64,000 nt of DNA from Trachythela sp. YZ-2020. Its lineage: Eukaryota > Cnidaria > Anthozoa > Malacalcyonacea > Clavulariidae. How positions within the stretch are numbered: position 1 is the first letter of the stretch; each line of letters opens with the position of its first letter. The notes below the pieces were generated by a model. It did not search any database and was not told the origin of the DNA. It saw nothing but the letters and a program-made list of their open reading frames with translations. The DNA is taken from positions 186,001 through 250,000 of the forward strand of contig JADLSH010000327.1 of assembly GCA_016169945.1 (NCBI GenBank), read 5' to 3'. The translations under genes and the position numbers were made by a program. This document shows positions 43,230-55,329 of the stretch, piece after piece.

Positions 43230-44190
43230 TGAACTTAATTGTACGACATAACGTAAGTGTTTGACGTTATATTTCAGTCATATTGTCTAAACGATGGATA
43301 TTTATCTTAGTACTGGTTTCTGAGCTATAGTTTTTCGTTCGTCTAGAAAGTAAGTATAATATTAGCTATTTGAAAAAAAAATTTATGTATCTCGAAATAC
43401 GCGTGCAACTTGAAATTTGTACTTGTTGGTACATCTAAAGTGAGAAGTTGGCATTTGCTTAATTAAAGCTATTCATACCAGACTGAAAGGACGAGTTTCA
43501 GAATTGTCCTCTAGCAATAAATGCACAGCTACATTAGTCTTGGAATTTAATCCAATTATCCAACTGTCATGTGGTTGCTATTTTGTATCAGAACATGACG
43601 TCATGTGTGCAATACTTCACTGAGTCTCAACTGAGTGTCGACTTTAAAACTGACAATTTAACCCCAGATTTTTAGACGGTTAACCAACTGTAATCTTTAT
43701 CATGGTTTGATTAAAGTACGGTTAACGGGGCTTTTCAACGGTTAACGGCGAACCCAATTTGAAACAATGTCTAGACCTATAATTTACTATAGTATTTCGC
43801 TGTCATCCCCGTTAACCATCCAAACGACATCAAATCTTCTCGTTAATCGTTTTAAATGGTTTAATATATATTATATAACGTTTATGCTTCTAAAATCATA
43901 GGAACATACTCGAAATTCCGTATCAAGGCCTATTTGAACATTCATAGTAGTGCGGCACTTTGTTCCCAATTGATGGTCTCTATACTGCAATATAACGCGC
44001 TAAAAGTGAGCCTATCCTATTAAGATTGCCATATATGCATGGTTTAGCCTGACAATTATTTCGTTTTTCTGAAATTCGTAGCTATGCTGTAGCAATGCCT
44101 AATCGGCTCAGATAGGCCGGAGAATGTTTGCATATTAATGCCAATAGCTATTTTGTAAGTACATCCTGTTACTAATCATGATCAATTTCT
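43230..44190. other. Non-coding interval between permuted repeats
   Basis: No ORF or known element. It contains several GGTTAAC-type words around 43670-43860. Confidence 0.5.
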
Positions 44191-44198
44191 GTATACCA

Positions 44199-44810
44199 AG
44201 TGTTGGATATGTTTTTATATTCATTTATACAAATCTTTCGATGAAGATATGGAGTAAGTTAGAAGCTGAGTGTACCATATGTCTAATAGACCGTTTATTT
44301 TATCTGGACGTCTAAATATGTCGTAATAAAAAATTTACTTCGCCCACAGTATAATATCACTATTTGTATCCCCTCAAACGTTTTGTATTATGGTTGTATA
44401 ATTTGGTTCACTATAATACCTGCAACGTATCATTTATTGAACAAGTATTCCTTCATCATAACACAAAAGTATGTGGCTTTCTAACCATAACTCACAAACC
44501 TTTCCATGCATACAAAATGTCTACATTCAGACAATCTTGGACATATCTGGTTGAGACTACCATTCCTTCTATGTAAAATTCGCGTACTCCTTATGGTAAA
44601 TGCCCTATAAAATAATTTTGCGCTTCTTAAACCCCTTCTCGCCCAACTCAATGTTGAGCTTGCATGCGTCTTGATAAATTAACAAAGTTGTTCCTGGTTT
44701 GTTCACAACATTGAACTTGGGGAGACGGGGTCACGAAAATTATTTCGTCGATGCACATTTACTTTGTAATATTGCGAGTATTAGTTTCAAGGGGCTATGT
44801 CCAAGATTTT
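44199..44810 (+). repeat. Repeat unit in circularly permuted order Y-X
   Basis: Y' (44199-44530) joins X' (44532-44810) at CATTCAG|ACAATCTTGG, while the 42.6-kb copy joins X to Y. Both are in the same orientation. Confidence 0.82.
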
Positions 44811-45900
44811 GACTTCCTTCATGGGGTTTTACTGGCGTCTTTAAGATCCATTGTTGGTGTTGTATTTTACGTATTTTCACATGAAGTATTGATATTTAAT
44901 TAAGCAGGCCGCTGAGTGAGATATGTCGCTGTGGCAAAATTAGTGCTCGCCATCTGTGGTCGCCATGGTAACACTTTTACACTTTTTTGGAAGTTTTTTC
45001 TACATTTTTTCTACAAAATGTGAGAATGACTAAAATAATTGAAAGATTTTTCCATGGTGGAAATAGCCGAGCGGAATTACTACCCTTGCCCAGGGCTTTG
45101 GCGCATGGCGCTGACGCGTCGTTGGCTCAGGGATTAAGAAGGTAACCACCTAATATTTACTTGCAAGTTGAAATTGTTTTTACTGTAGTGGATGGCCTCA
45201 GACCACCTGAAGTTAAATTTTAAGTACTTTGTGCATAATCGGCAAGTATGCATTAATTACTTTGTTCTTTCATAAATCTGCACGAGTAAAGAAGCAATGC
45301 AATTAATAAACCGAATCAAGACCTGCTTATACACTTAAAGTGGCAGTCAAATTCGCACTGCTCAAGCTTGTGTTTTGTTTACTTATTTTGTTTCTAAAAA
45401 TAGGTAATTCAAATCACTTTCCGATCTGTGCCCACACATTATTAATACGTTATTACTCAATACGTTTTCAGAATACATCACTACGGGTAAAATGGATGTG
45501 CTAAAGATACAATCTGGCCCCCAAACAACAAAAATATTAAGTGAAGATTTTAAAAATCTCCTCTTACAAGGGTATAGACAAAATTTGTCTATGTTTTGTA
45601 CAATTTCAGCGCCAGCGGTTGAGCGAAGAAATGACAATATGCATTAGGGGCAAGGACCAAATGCTTTACTTACCAGTATGAAGATAGCCGCAGATTGGGC
45701 TTACGATTCGGCCTCGGATTCAGACTCATTATAGCCCTCAGATTCAACTGTATTCAATCATTCGAAAGTAGATTTTATGAAACCGTTTTTCTAGCTCTTT
45801 TGAAGGTTCTTTTTGTTAAAACCAAGTGATAACTTGAACTATATGTAACGTATTTATTCATTGATGGGTGTAAACAAAGTAAACGAGCTAGCCTGGCATT
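44811..45900. other. No gene seen
   Basis: GGAATTACTACCCTTGCCCAG near 45074 resembles the start of the 30.4-kb repeat (GGAATTATTATCATTGCCCAG). The ORF at 45383-45637 has no recognisable protein character. Confidence 0.45.
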
Positions 45901-45902
45901 TT

Positions 45903-46620
45903 TAACTATATAACCACTGGGGCATTTACCCCCGCCCTCCTCCCCAATAAGTAGGCCCTTTTCTTGCCCTAAACGACGGATTGAGGAAAGCGAATGGAAA
46001 ATATTTGGATTGCCTTAGTAGGGACCCAATCACACCCCTACAGTTTGTGTTAATTTCCCGCATTCCTGTTCAAAAACTTATGCATGCATATCAACATATA
46101 TTTATTCTAGTAATTTCAACATTGCCTGTGATGTTTCACGAATACCGAGATTTGTAAAGAGATTATGTTGTTTCAATTAAGTTTGAGACTTGGCTGGCAG
46201 TTAGCGGCTAGATTAGCTGCAAGAACCTATATAACAGCGAGGTCACGGACGATTGGTGAGGTGGCATAACAGTTAAAAGCAGTTACCAGCTGTTGCATAC
46301 GTAATTGAATAATTGTACATGACCGCAAACATGCTCTCTTCTTTATAGTACCCTAAATAGGATTCGGATACATTTCATCAATTCATCAAAGGCTCTCAAA
46401 TAGCATTTATCAGACTAGTATGAACACTAAATCTGCAACATTTTGCTTGAAGAACAAACCAGATCATGTTAAAACTGCCTATATAAATAGTACAATCTGC
46501 AGAAATGCATGTTTTGGCATCCAACGCCTCGTCAGTGCAGCAAATCTATATAACCATTGACTGGGGCATTTACCCCCAAATAAGTAGGTATTTTGCTTCC
46601 CCAGTAGTGAGGCAAGATTT
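45903..46620 (-). repeat. Retrozyme-like block: direct repeats plus degenerate hammerhead
   Basis: 45903-45965 (ATATAACCACTGGGGCATTT ... AATAAGTAGG) recurs at 46547-46610, an offset of about 644 bases. The unit between ends in a hammerhead relic on the minus strand. The block 45970-46502 has a second copy at 47790-48615. Confidence 0.75.
46497..46540 (-). ncRNA. Degenerate hammerhead ribozyme
   Basis: Minus strand: stem I CTGCA, core CTGACGA, stem II GGCGTTGGATGCC, then AAAA instead of GAAA, stem III/loop ACATGCAT, TTC instead of GTC, and stem I 3' strand TGCAG. Two core positions are mutated, so activity is unlikely. It is homologous to 1481-1524. Confidence 0.72.
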
Positions 46621-46879
46621 TCCTGTAAACTGGGCCTTTTTGTCATTAATAAGGAAGCCTGCCTTCCTTTCATAATAAATGCACCTCTATCTTTGTCTTG
46701 AAATGTCTAACTGATTAGGATACCTGGATGCCAAGGCTGAGGTTTGGTCAATTTAGACTAAACTTCATGGGAAAAGGCCCTCACACAGATTCTACTCCAG
46801 CAGGCGTAATTTATTGAAAAAATGCCTTACGGAGCAGCCTGCTAGCTTGGTTTTATTTGTAGGAGAAATCTAAGATTCC

Positions 46880-47450
46880 AAAGTCGAGTATATTGTACTG
46901 AATTCTGCAATCCTTTAAATGATTTATAAAGGTCTTATGGTACCCACAAACAAACATCGTAATTCAAAGGATTATTCGATTGAGTATTTACCTAATACGC
47001 GAAATCAACCACTATACTATATATTACACAGAAATTGCAATCTTTCAAATGACATACACAATGAACAATCTTGTCGCACAAGCACAGATTGTGCAACATT
47101 TTCATCTTATATGATACAGTGCGAGGTCAAATATGTCAATAGTACATGTATATAACACATGTATTTCAAAAAGCTTCTGCGCACAATCAACAAATACGAT
47201 CGCTTTCACACTCGAGTATATCGTACAGAATTTAGCGGTCTTTTAAATTATATATAAAAATCTTCTGGCACAAGCAAAGAAATACGCAAATTTACTTATG
47301 CCACACTTTAGGATTGGACCGGTGAAAATACAAGGTATATTTTCAGGAAACATTAATTAATAACTGATACGATTACTTTCAAACTCGCCAATATTGCACA
47401 CAATTTCTCAGTCTTTCGAATTATATACAACAATCTGGTTGCACAGTCCA
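46880..47450 (+). repeat. Four diverged copies of a ~70-base motif
   Basis: Similar blocks start at about 46886, 47015, 47212 and 47388. Each has the pattern (G)TATAtnGTAC..GAATT..GC..TC(T)TT.AAAT.ATaTA.AA...TCTTnTgGCAC. Spacing is irregular (127-197 bases). Short ORFs across them carry no domain. Confidence 0.6.
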
Positions 47451-47789
47451 GATAGCATAGACATCGCAAGATTTTCATGTTCTATGATATTTATCAATAT
47501 GCGACGTAAAATATGTCAAAACTATACAACACGTCTATTTCAGATAAGCATTGCCACAAGCCAACAATCTGGCCTCAGCGTTGCGTTAAAGTAATATATG
47601 GATATGACACGTCACTGAACGAGTCGTTGATGTATGCCTATCATGATTAGAGCCTATAGTACGTACGATATTTATACAAACTGTCAGTATCCATCAGAAG
47701 TCAAACATTCAATATACATACCTAACTTCTGTAAGTATTTCACTACTCCGACAAGTCAGACACTTTTGGTTGATTTTCTTAAGTTTCTA

Positions 47790-48631
47790 AACGACGGATT
47801 GAGAAAAGCGAAAGGAGAATATTTGGATTGTCTTAGTAGGGTCCCAATCACCCCTACAGTTTGTGTTAATTTCCCGCATTCCTGTTAAAAACTTATGCAT
47901 GCATATCAAACTATATTTTCTCTAGTAATTTGAACATTGCCTGTGATGTTTCACGAATACCGAGGTTTGTAAAGAGATCATGTTGTTTCAAGTAAGTTTG
48001 GGATTTGGCCGGCAGTTAAGCCCATGTTACACGGGACAATTTTTGCTGCAACTTGCAACCCAATTTCGGACACAGAGCGATGTTATGTAAAAAGTATATT
48101 CGCAGAGAAATTGTTAGCGTGAATATCGTTTTACTTTGCCGATATTTTTCTTAGTAAACATGCCCAGAAGACAACAACGAAATGAATGAGAATGATTATA
48201 TCGGTGAAGTGAAACACGGACCATGTTCACTGTTTTTCTGTGCGTACATTTCTACATAACATGGCTCTGTGCAGAAATTGCGTTGCAAGTCGCAGCAAAA
48301 ATTTCCCCGCGTAACATGGCCTTTAAACGGTTAGCTCAGCCGTAAGAACCTATATAACAGCTAGGTCACGGACGATTGGTGAGCTGGCATAACAGTTAAT
48401 GGCAGTTTCCAGCTGCTGCATACGTAATTGAATAATTGTACATGACCAAAAACATGCTCTCTTCTTTATAATACTCTAAATAGTATTCGGATACATTTAA
48501 TCAATTCATCAAAGGCTTTCAAATAGCATTTATTAGTATAAACACTAAATCTGCAACATTTGTTCTTGAGGAACAAACTAGATCCTGTTGGAACTGCCTA
48601 TATAAATAGTACAATCTGCAGACATGCATGT
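47790..48631 (-). repeat. Second copy of the retrozyme-like block, with nested MITE
   Basis: It matches 45970-46510 (AAACGACGGATTGAG ... TATATAAATAGTACAATCTG), interrupted by a 303-bp MITE at 48020-48322. It ends at 48611-48631 in the 3' half of a hammerhead with intact GAAAC, GTC and TGCAG, cut off by a hAT-like end (CAGTTGCGTAGCCGGGG). Confidence 0.85.
48020..48322. mobile_element. piggyBac-type MITE, TTAA target
   Basis: Ends GCCCATGTTACACGGGACAA and the reverse complement of GTAACATGGCCT match over about 75 bases. TTAA flanks both sides (48016-48019, 48323-48326). Removing the element restores a sequence parallel to 46200-46225 in the sister copy. Confidence 0.88.
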
Positions 48632-48632
48632 T

Positions 48633-49390
48633 TCCAGTTGCGTAGCCGGGGTGTTGACCTGGGGGGGGGGCAAACATAGATTCAGAACACGAAATTTTAA
48701 ATTTCTAGGGTCTCATTGACCCTAGATTGTCCTCCCATCTTCTGCCAGGATTTTACAAGAACAGCTCTGGAGATCACTGGGGGGGCAAGGCAAACTCAGA
48801 CTTGCTAGATTGAGATAGACAATATTGGGATACTGATCACTGGCAATGTAAAAAAGTCTTATGGACCGGTCATTATTAATGGTCGGGGGTGGGACCGAAG
48901 AGAAAATGGTTGGGTAAGAAAAAATTTGGGCATATCCAAGGTTGAGTAAGAAAAATATTGAAGAGTAAAGTGGTTGCGTAAAAAAATCATCATACCAAAA
49001 ATTGTATCTAGAAATTATTAAACTCTACTAATCCAAAATGTCCTATGTTGATGAAAATAATTATATGCAACTACATGTAGCACAAGAAAGACATATTAAA
49101 AGTTCCAATGTAAAAAATCTCCATATATTAAATATTAAAATAAGTAAATTGGCACTTCATCATCAGATGAACTACTCAAAGTATCGTCGTTTTCTCGAAC
49201 GATTCTTTCCTCCCTTTTTACTTTTGACCTGTTCTCCTTTTCTCTCCTAGTGTTCCTCTGCTTGTCACTTTCTTACCTTTCCTACAGTGAACCTTTGTTT
49301 GCAACTCAGTCATAACATGTCGAAGATCATGCATTATATGCTCATTCTGCTTGGTCAATGTCCTCAACTTGTAACAATATTTCATTGCCC
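48633..49390. other. Degraded hAT-like end, then no gene
   Basis: CAGTTGCGTAGCCGGGG at 48633 looks like one hAT terminal repeat whose partner is missing. The rest, including GGGTAAGAAAAA-type repeats at 48910-48970, has no recognised feature. Confidence 0.5.
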
Positions 49391-49401
49391 GTGGCTTCTG
49401 G

Positions 49402-49723
49402 CAGGGGCGTAGGAAGCAGGGGGCCGGGGGGCCGCGCCCCCCCCCCAATATTTTAAAAGGGGGGGCCGGAATAGCTTTCGCCCCCCCCCCCCAAATAACT
49501 GCATTTAAAGAAAATTGCAGCGAAATATTTGAATTCGAAGCTAGAAGTATTTGAAATTGTATATATATTAATGAACGAAAGAGGTAGGGAAGACTCTGAA
49601 AATGCCATTTCCGATGATTTAGAGACTCCAAATTTTCAAAATGTTCTCGCTCCGCGGCGCCAACCATGGCGGCACCTCGTGGGAGTCGGCCCCCCTAAGT
49701 TTAACAATCTTCCAACGCCCCTG
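49402..49723. mobile_element. hAT MITE with 8-bp duplication
   Basis: The ends CAGGGGCGTAGGAAG and CTTCCAACGCCCCTG are inverted repeats. GCTTCTGG is duplicated at 49394-49401 and 49724-49731. The interior has long C and G tracts; the ORF read through it is spurious. Confidence 0.93.
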
Positions 49724-49874
49724 GCTTCTGGTTCATGCTACCATCATATAATTATATTCCTTTTTCGTTTCGTAAGATAATCATATATCTCATTTAGATA
49801 TTTTATCGTTCCAATGAAGTGCTCTACCACTCTTTGACTTTTGGAGACACCTTCAACTGTAACATCGGAAGGGA

Positions 49875-50112
49875 TATCTTTCGGGTCGAGAATATTTTTT
49901 CGCTGTCGAGAACGGTTTTTCCTAATCGAGAATATTTTTGTGGTCGAGAAATTTTTCTCCTGGTCGAGAATTTTTTTACAGTCAAGAATTTTTATACAGT
50001 CGAGAATATTTTTACAGTTGAAAATATTTTTAAAGTCGAGAATTTTTTTCAGTGGAGGAATTTTTGCTTTAGTCGAGAATTTTATACAGTCTAGAATTAT
50101 TTTACAATTGTA
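49875..50112 (+). repeat. Degenerate tandem repeat (GTCGAGAATTTTT)
   Basis: About a dozen ~18-20 base units beginning GTCGAGAAT followed by a T-run. Parallel ORFs in several frames (SRIF/VENIF repeats) come from the array. Confidence 0.9.
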
Positions 50113-50669
50113 CTTGTAATTTATTTCACGATGATATTGAAAAGATGGCGAAGCTTCTTTGCTAGCTTCATGGTTGTTTTAAACGATTGAAAATTGACTA
50201 TAGGCATAGCGCACGATGAAAACCTATTGTCAGAGCCGTACCTAGCCTCTCTCCAGGGGGAGGGGATGTCGAGCCAAAATTCCCGAATAAAAACACTAAA
50301 TTTCCGAATACCTTCCTGTACTCGTACACAAATAAAGCAAGTTGTTTCATATATATCTTATCACACTTATTAGTTATAAAACCAGACTGCTTACATATTA
50401 CATTACGAATAATTATTTCTACTGAGTATTACACATAAAAGTATTGTTGTCCAGAATTCAATGTCAATCGTTGATAAAATGTCTTAAAGCTATACGTCGG
50501 GCATGTTGTTTAGCCCACTTCTCTACGACATTATCTAAGTCGATTTCATCCGCGAGATCTTTTTCGCAATTCAATAGAATAAGGTTAAACATTGTATAGC
50601 ATCACTTGTTGAATTTCGCTAAGTGTGGTTTCTTCATTTGGAGATTTAACATTTTGGACGCATAGGCCG
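50113..50669. other. No gene seen
   Basis: CAGAGCCGTACCTAGCC at 50234 could be a lone hAT-type end. Nothing else is recognised. Confidence 0.4.
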
Positions 50670-50965
50670 TATTCTGTGGCACGAAAAGTCGCTTAGAAAA
50701 TGAAATTCGTTGCCCGGTTTAAAACAAGATAAATAATTAGGATTAATCATACAATGTCCAAATCCGCTTGTTTGCACTTCGAAAAACGTTCAAGAAATCA
50801 ACATATTTCGAAATCGATCGCCGCCATTTTTTTCAGGGTACTTGGTGTAATATGCACTATATATAGTGTATTTTGTGTTCCACATTGATTTTTACATGAA
50901 TTAAGTTTCTCAAACATCCACTGACATAAAGTAAATATGGCGTTTCAGAATTATTGTTTTTGTAT

Positions 50966-52730
50966 CTGCGCTTGCGCAGAATATATTGCTGTCGACCGTG
51001 TAAGTAAGTAATGTAAGTTTGTTCGTTAGCTTGTAGCCATTCAGCGACGAGCTTATATCAGCCAATCAGCGATTAGCTTACAACCGTCCAATTGACCCTG
51101 AATTGACCTCATGTTATTCAAGTTATTGTGTTCGCCATTTTTGCTGCGAAAAATATATTGATTTTTACTTGAAAAGTTGTTCCGTTTTTCTCGCCGTTTT
51201 ACTTGAGAAATCATCCTGCTTTGTTGCCATCTAGCATGGACACTTATCCTCATCTGGTAAGTAGTTAAACATGAATTCTTAAAGTTTAATTGTGTGAATT
51301 ACAGCAGATTTTGACATTTTGTGATGGCTTTTGGAGTCGGAGCAATCGGAGGGCAAATCAATCAAATCCGTGCTATATATTCCCCATCTCCCCTTATAAT
51401 ACTATATATTGTCTTATGTATTGCTGCATGTTCTACAAAAGTTATTTTTTGCCTTTGTTTACCAGACTGCTAACTTTGTTAACTGCGCACAGAATATTTT
51501 TCTTGCCAAAATATGGGCGCACATATATTTCACATATGAGACAAAATGTGCACATTTAGATGAGGAAAAACTTCAATTATCTAATAAATCTCTTTCTTGA
51601 AAGATCAAATTGTGCGCAAATTGTGCACATGACTTCAATTATCAAAAAAATGCGCACATCAGCTCGAAAATGCGCATGGAATATCTTCTGTGCGCACAGC
51701 AAACTTAGCAGTCTGGTTTGTTTATAGACGAATACAACAATCATGAAGGAAACCATTGGATATTGGCTGGATAATTTTGTCAGGACAGCAACACCTCACT
51801 TGTAGAACAATCTCATACAAAACTCACTGGCATACATGTATATTTTAATACAAGAGTAAAGAGAATAAGTTAACATCAAGTCATCAACAGCTGCAACCAT
51901 CTGTCGTATGATGGGATCTTATTTCTGGCACTCAAAGACAATGTACAGAACTGAACCGACTTATTCTGTCTAATGTATTGAATTTTACCCACAACACAAT
52001 ATTATTATATGGATCTGGTATGCTGTGTTATATACCCTACTTTTATATTTTATTATACATACTATTCAAGAACTATATACAAGGATGTACTTCTGATTTT
52101 CAACCTTGTCAACTTTTGCTACTGATGAATGGCCTCTAATACAGGACTTATTTGCTAATACACTCACTTGAAAAATTATAAACAGTACATTTGTGTTCAT
52201 TCAACCCCGACTATCACATTTCTAAAATTAAATACTTCCATTTATATATTAAAACAAGAGAAATGTTGACGTCATGTATCAATATGTTTAAAAATGCTTT
52301 TAACACTGTGCGAGTGTGCATTGGCGACATCAGGCACCTATAATTTTTTCACATTATGGACTATCAACATCATAAAATTGAATAAAATCTTTGTTATATT
52401 ACCGAAATAGGTTCTGAAAGTGGCATTTATATCAGCCCTTTTAAATTGTGATATGTACTGATTTAAAAGTGTCTGGCATAAATCTAACCTCATTTAACAA
52501 TTAATATGAAAACCTTGTTCCATTGTGTATAATATGTGATATTTATAAAAATATATTATTTTAAATGTCAATCTCTTATTCTTTACAAGTTACTGGTTGA
52601 ATGAAGTGTACGTTTTTGTACGAAATGTGTATAACTTATACAATGTAGGGCCAAAGTAGAATTGTAGAATATTACTCTTTCATGTGCAACAGTGGCATCA
52701 CCATGAGCAGATGCAAATACGCTTAGCGTA
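50966..52730. other. ~1.77-kb insertion in the left arm, coding potential unclear
   Basis: It is bounded by T-runs. The first ~120 bases match the repeat at 12985-13120. The rest, including the 51290-51600 ORFs and the GCGCACA words at 51485-51700, shows no domain I recognise. Confidence 0.6.
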
Positions 52731-53394
52731 CCTATTTTTAGTCATTTTGATGGGGAAAATGACAAAATTTTACCGAGGTTTCGTTCCAAAAGTTGTTTGG
52801 ATTGACAAAATATATGGCTATCGCTTGTTCCGTATAGACAGATGCAAAATGGTGACATATACATTCATTAACAGAACAACAACAACATGGAACATTCTTC
52901 CTGATGAACTGAAACCTTAGCCTTATCCAGATTTAAATCGCTACTTTATGTATATTACACTACTGCCGTAAATATAATCTATGAACCTGAAAATCCCTGA
53001 ACTTAGAAATCGATCTCTTTAGAATGTGTTATTGCTCGTGGTCTAGCCAGCGTAGCGACGCTCTCTTGTTGTTCTTAACGCTTGTATTGTTCTCTTATTT
53101 TAATTTAATGTAATTGTATATTTATATAGTATTTGTTATAGGGCCCACATTCAGAGGATGCACTTGCACTCAAGCAAAGATTGTGGGACACGGGGGGAGG
53201 GGGACATGTCATCCAGACAATCTCCAGCTCTTGATTGGCGAGTGTCCAGCCAGCACCAACACTGAGACCATGATGCTGTTTGAAAATTTGCTGTATTGAT
53301 ATATTGGGAAAGGCTGTCGCAGGTTGGGGACGATACGTCATCTGAACATATTCTGGATTTAAAGGAGCATATCTACTGTCTATCTATCATATCC

Positions 53395-53452
53395 TAGCCT
53401 GTGTTCCAGTCCACTACACTGTTGTGTGTGTAAAGTGGACTGGAACACAGGC
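53395..53452. mobile_element. 58-bp foldback element with 10-bp direct repeats
   Basis: TAGCCTGTGTTCCAGTCCAC and its reverse complement form a ~20-bp stem with a loop around CACTGTTGTGTGTGT. TATCATATCC is directly repeated on either side (53385-53394, 53453-53462). It may be a tiny MITE of a class making 9-10 bp duplications (Mutator-like), but it is too short to place. Confidence 0.88.
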
Positions 53453-54800
53453 TATCATATCCTTGCTTGAGTGTGTTGAGTGCAAGTGTAAGACAGGGTA
53501 CATGTACATGTTGTGATTGCCAGAATAGAGCTGGAGTTAATGAAGATGAGGGAGATTATGCTATGACCCATTCTGATGAGGAAGAAGAACTTGCAGATTC
53601 TGATGATTTGTGACTCAGGTTGAAAGAGTTAAGTTCAAAATTCTAATTTGTATATTCTAAAAGGAAGGAGCTCATTCTCACGAAACAGAATGTAGATATA
53701 ACACCTATCATTGTTTTTGATGGGAAATCCCAGGGTAGCTGACTAGGTGAACATGCTACAAAATCCAATTAATATTTTTTTATTTAACTTTTCCACATAA
53801 AGGAGTGTCAGGGTCACCTCAGCAGTATACACCAATTACTGCAGGCCCTATAACAAATACTATATAAATATAATATACAATTAAATTAAAATAAGAGAAC
53901 AATACAAGTGTTAAGAACAACAGGAGAGCGTCGCTACGCAGGCTAGACCACGAGCAGTAACACATTTAAAACAGATCTATTTCTAAGTCCAGGGATTTTC
54001 AGGTTCATAGTTTATATTTATGGCAGAATAGTAATATACATAAAGTAGCGATTTAAATCTGGATAAGGCTAAAGTTTCAGTTCATCAGGAAGAATGTTCC
54101 ATGTTGTTGTTATTCTGTTGATCAACGTATATGTCACCATTTTGCATCTGTATATACGGAACAAGATTTCCCACAACACAGGTTCTGATACCAGACAGTT
54201 TTTCATGACAAAGCAAAGTTCTATATTGAATCTGCCAAGACCTCTGCCAGTAATAAACAATTAAATACAGTTTCCACGGTAAATGTTTTCGCTAGTATTG
54301 TCACTTATATCCCCTCATATTACCGCGAATAAAACTGAATATTTCTCCACGTAACATCCCTTTGAACCCCGTCAAGCGATAGCCATATATTTTTTCAATC
54401 CAAACAACTTTTGGAATGAAACTTCGGTAAAATTTGCCATTTTCCCCATCAAAATGACTAAAAAACAATAATTCTGAAACGCCATATTTTCTTTATGTCA
54501 GCGGATGTTTGAGAAACTTAATTCATGTAAAAATCAATGTGGAACCACGAAAACAGTATATATAGTGCATATTACACCAAGTACCCTTAAAAAAAGGTGG
54601 TCATCGATTGCGAAATATGTTGATTTCTTGAATTTTCGAAGAAGAAACACTCGAAAACTGCAGGTTTTTCGAAGTGCAAACAACCGGATTTGGGCTTTGT
54701 ATGATTAATCCTAATTATTTATCTTGTTTTCAAGTAATGCCCGAACCCGGGCAACCAAACTGAACGATAACGTGCCACAGAATACGACCTATACTGTGGT

Positions 54801-55329
54801 TGATTTAAGTAATGTTGCTACGTACACGAGTTTTTGTATCGTGAAAACTCCATAATTTCAAATGAAATAAAGTTGTAAATATATAATACGATAACTTAAT
54901 ATCTCCATTACTTACACAATAATAATTATAGTGTTAATGATATGAATGTAAAAGCCGAAACGAAATGTAAAACGGTGGTGCTACATGACAAACAAAAAGA
55001 TGCATATCGGATAAATAACAAATTGACGTGTACTTTAAAACTCGTCAAAAGAGAGAAACAGTTGGACTTAATAAAGTCCAAGAATTCTTATGGTTATTAG
55101 CAAAATCCACGAATATAAATTTGTACAATAATAAATGTGTTTTTTTTCAATCGGAATGAATTTACTCTTATTAAAATATAAATCTGTTAAAACAGAATGA
55201 TATGTCATCGGGCACCTAATTAATATAATGTAATGAATGGATCATGTCAATTTATTCATTATTTTCGTGTGAATTTCCTTCTTTGTTATCAATTTGTAAT
55301 TGTTTTAACACCCTTTGTGTTATCAACGA
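54801..55329. other. Non-coding; weak repeat of 56400-56660
   Basis: ACAAACAAAAAGATGCATATCGGATAAATAACAAATTGAC-type text near 54988-55030 recurs near 56440-56470, and both are followed by similar sequence up to the AATAATGTAATGAATGG-like words. This is a dispersed repeat with no gene. Confidence 0.6.

Larger units (their letters stand above)
50670..54800. repeat. Large interrupted inverted repeat
   Basis: Left arm 50670-50965 plus 52731-53144; right arm 53848-54165 plus 54372-54800 is its reverse complement (for example GGCGTTTCAGAATTATTG against CAATAATTCTGAAACGCC, and GGCCCTATAACAAATACTAT at the inner end). The left arm is split by a ~1.77-kb insertion and the right arm by ~205 bases. The inner arms contain a LINE-like tail (TTTTWNILPDELK). 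Such a structure fits a foldback element or an inverted duplication. Confidence 0.85.

Noticed and set aside
49218..49780. ORFs on both strands across the G/C tracts
   Set aside because: The region is a hAT MITE with an 8-bp duplication. The ORFs come from homopolymer runs.
49819..50119. Two ~90-residue ORFs with SRIF/VENIF repeats
   Set aside because: Out-of-phase readings of a degenerate tandem repeat. No conserved frame.
52900..52925. Hammerhead-like CTGATGA...GAAAC word
   Set aside because: Only three bases separate the two core words, so no stem II can form.
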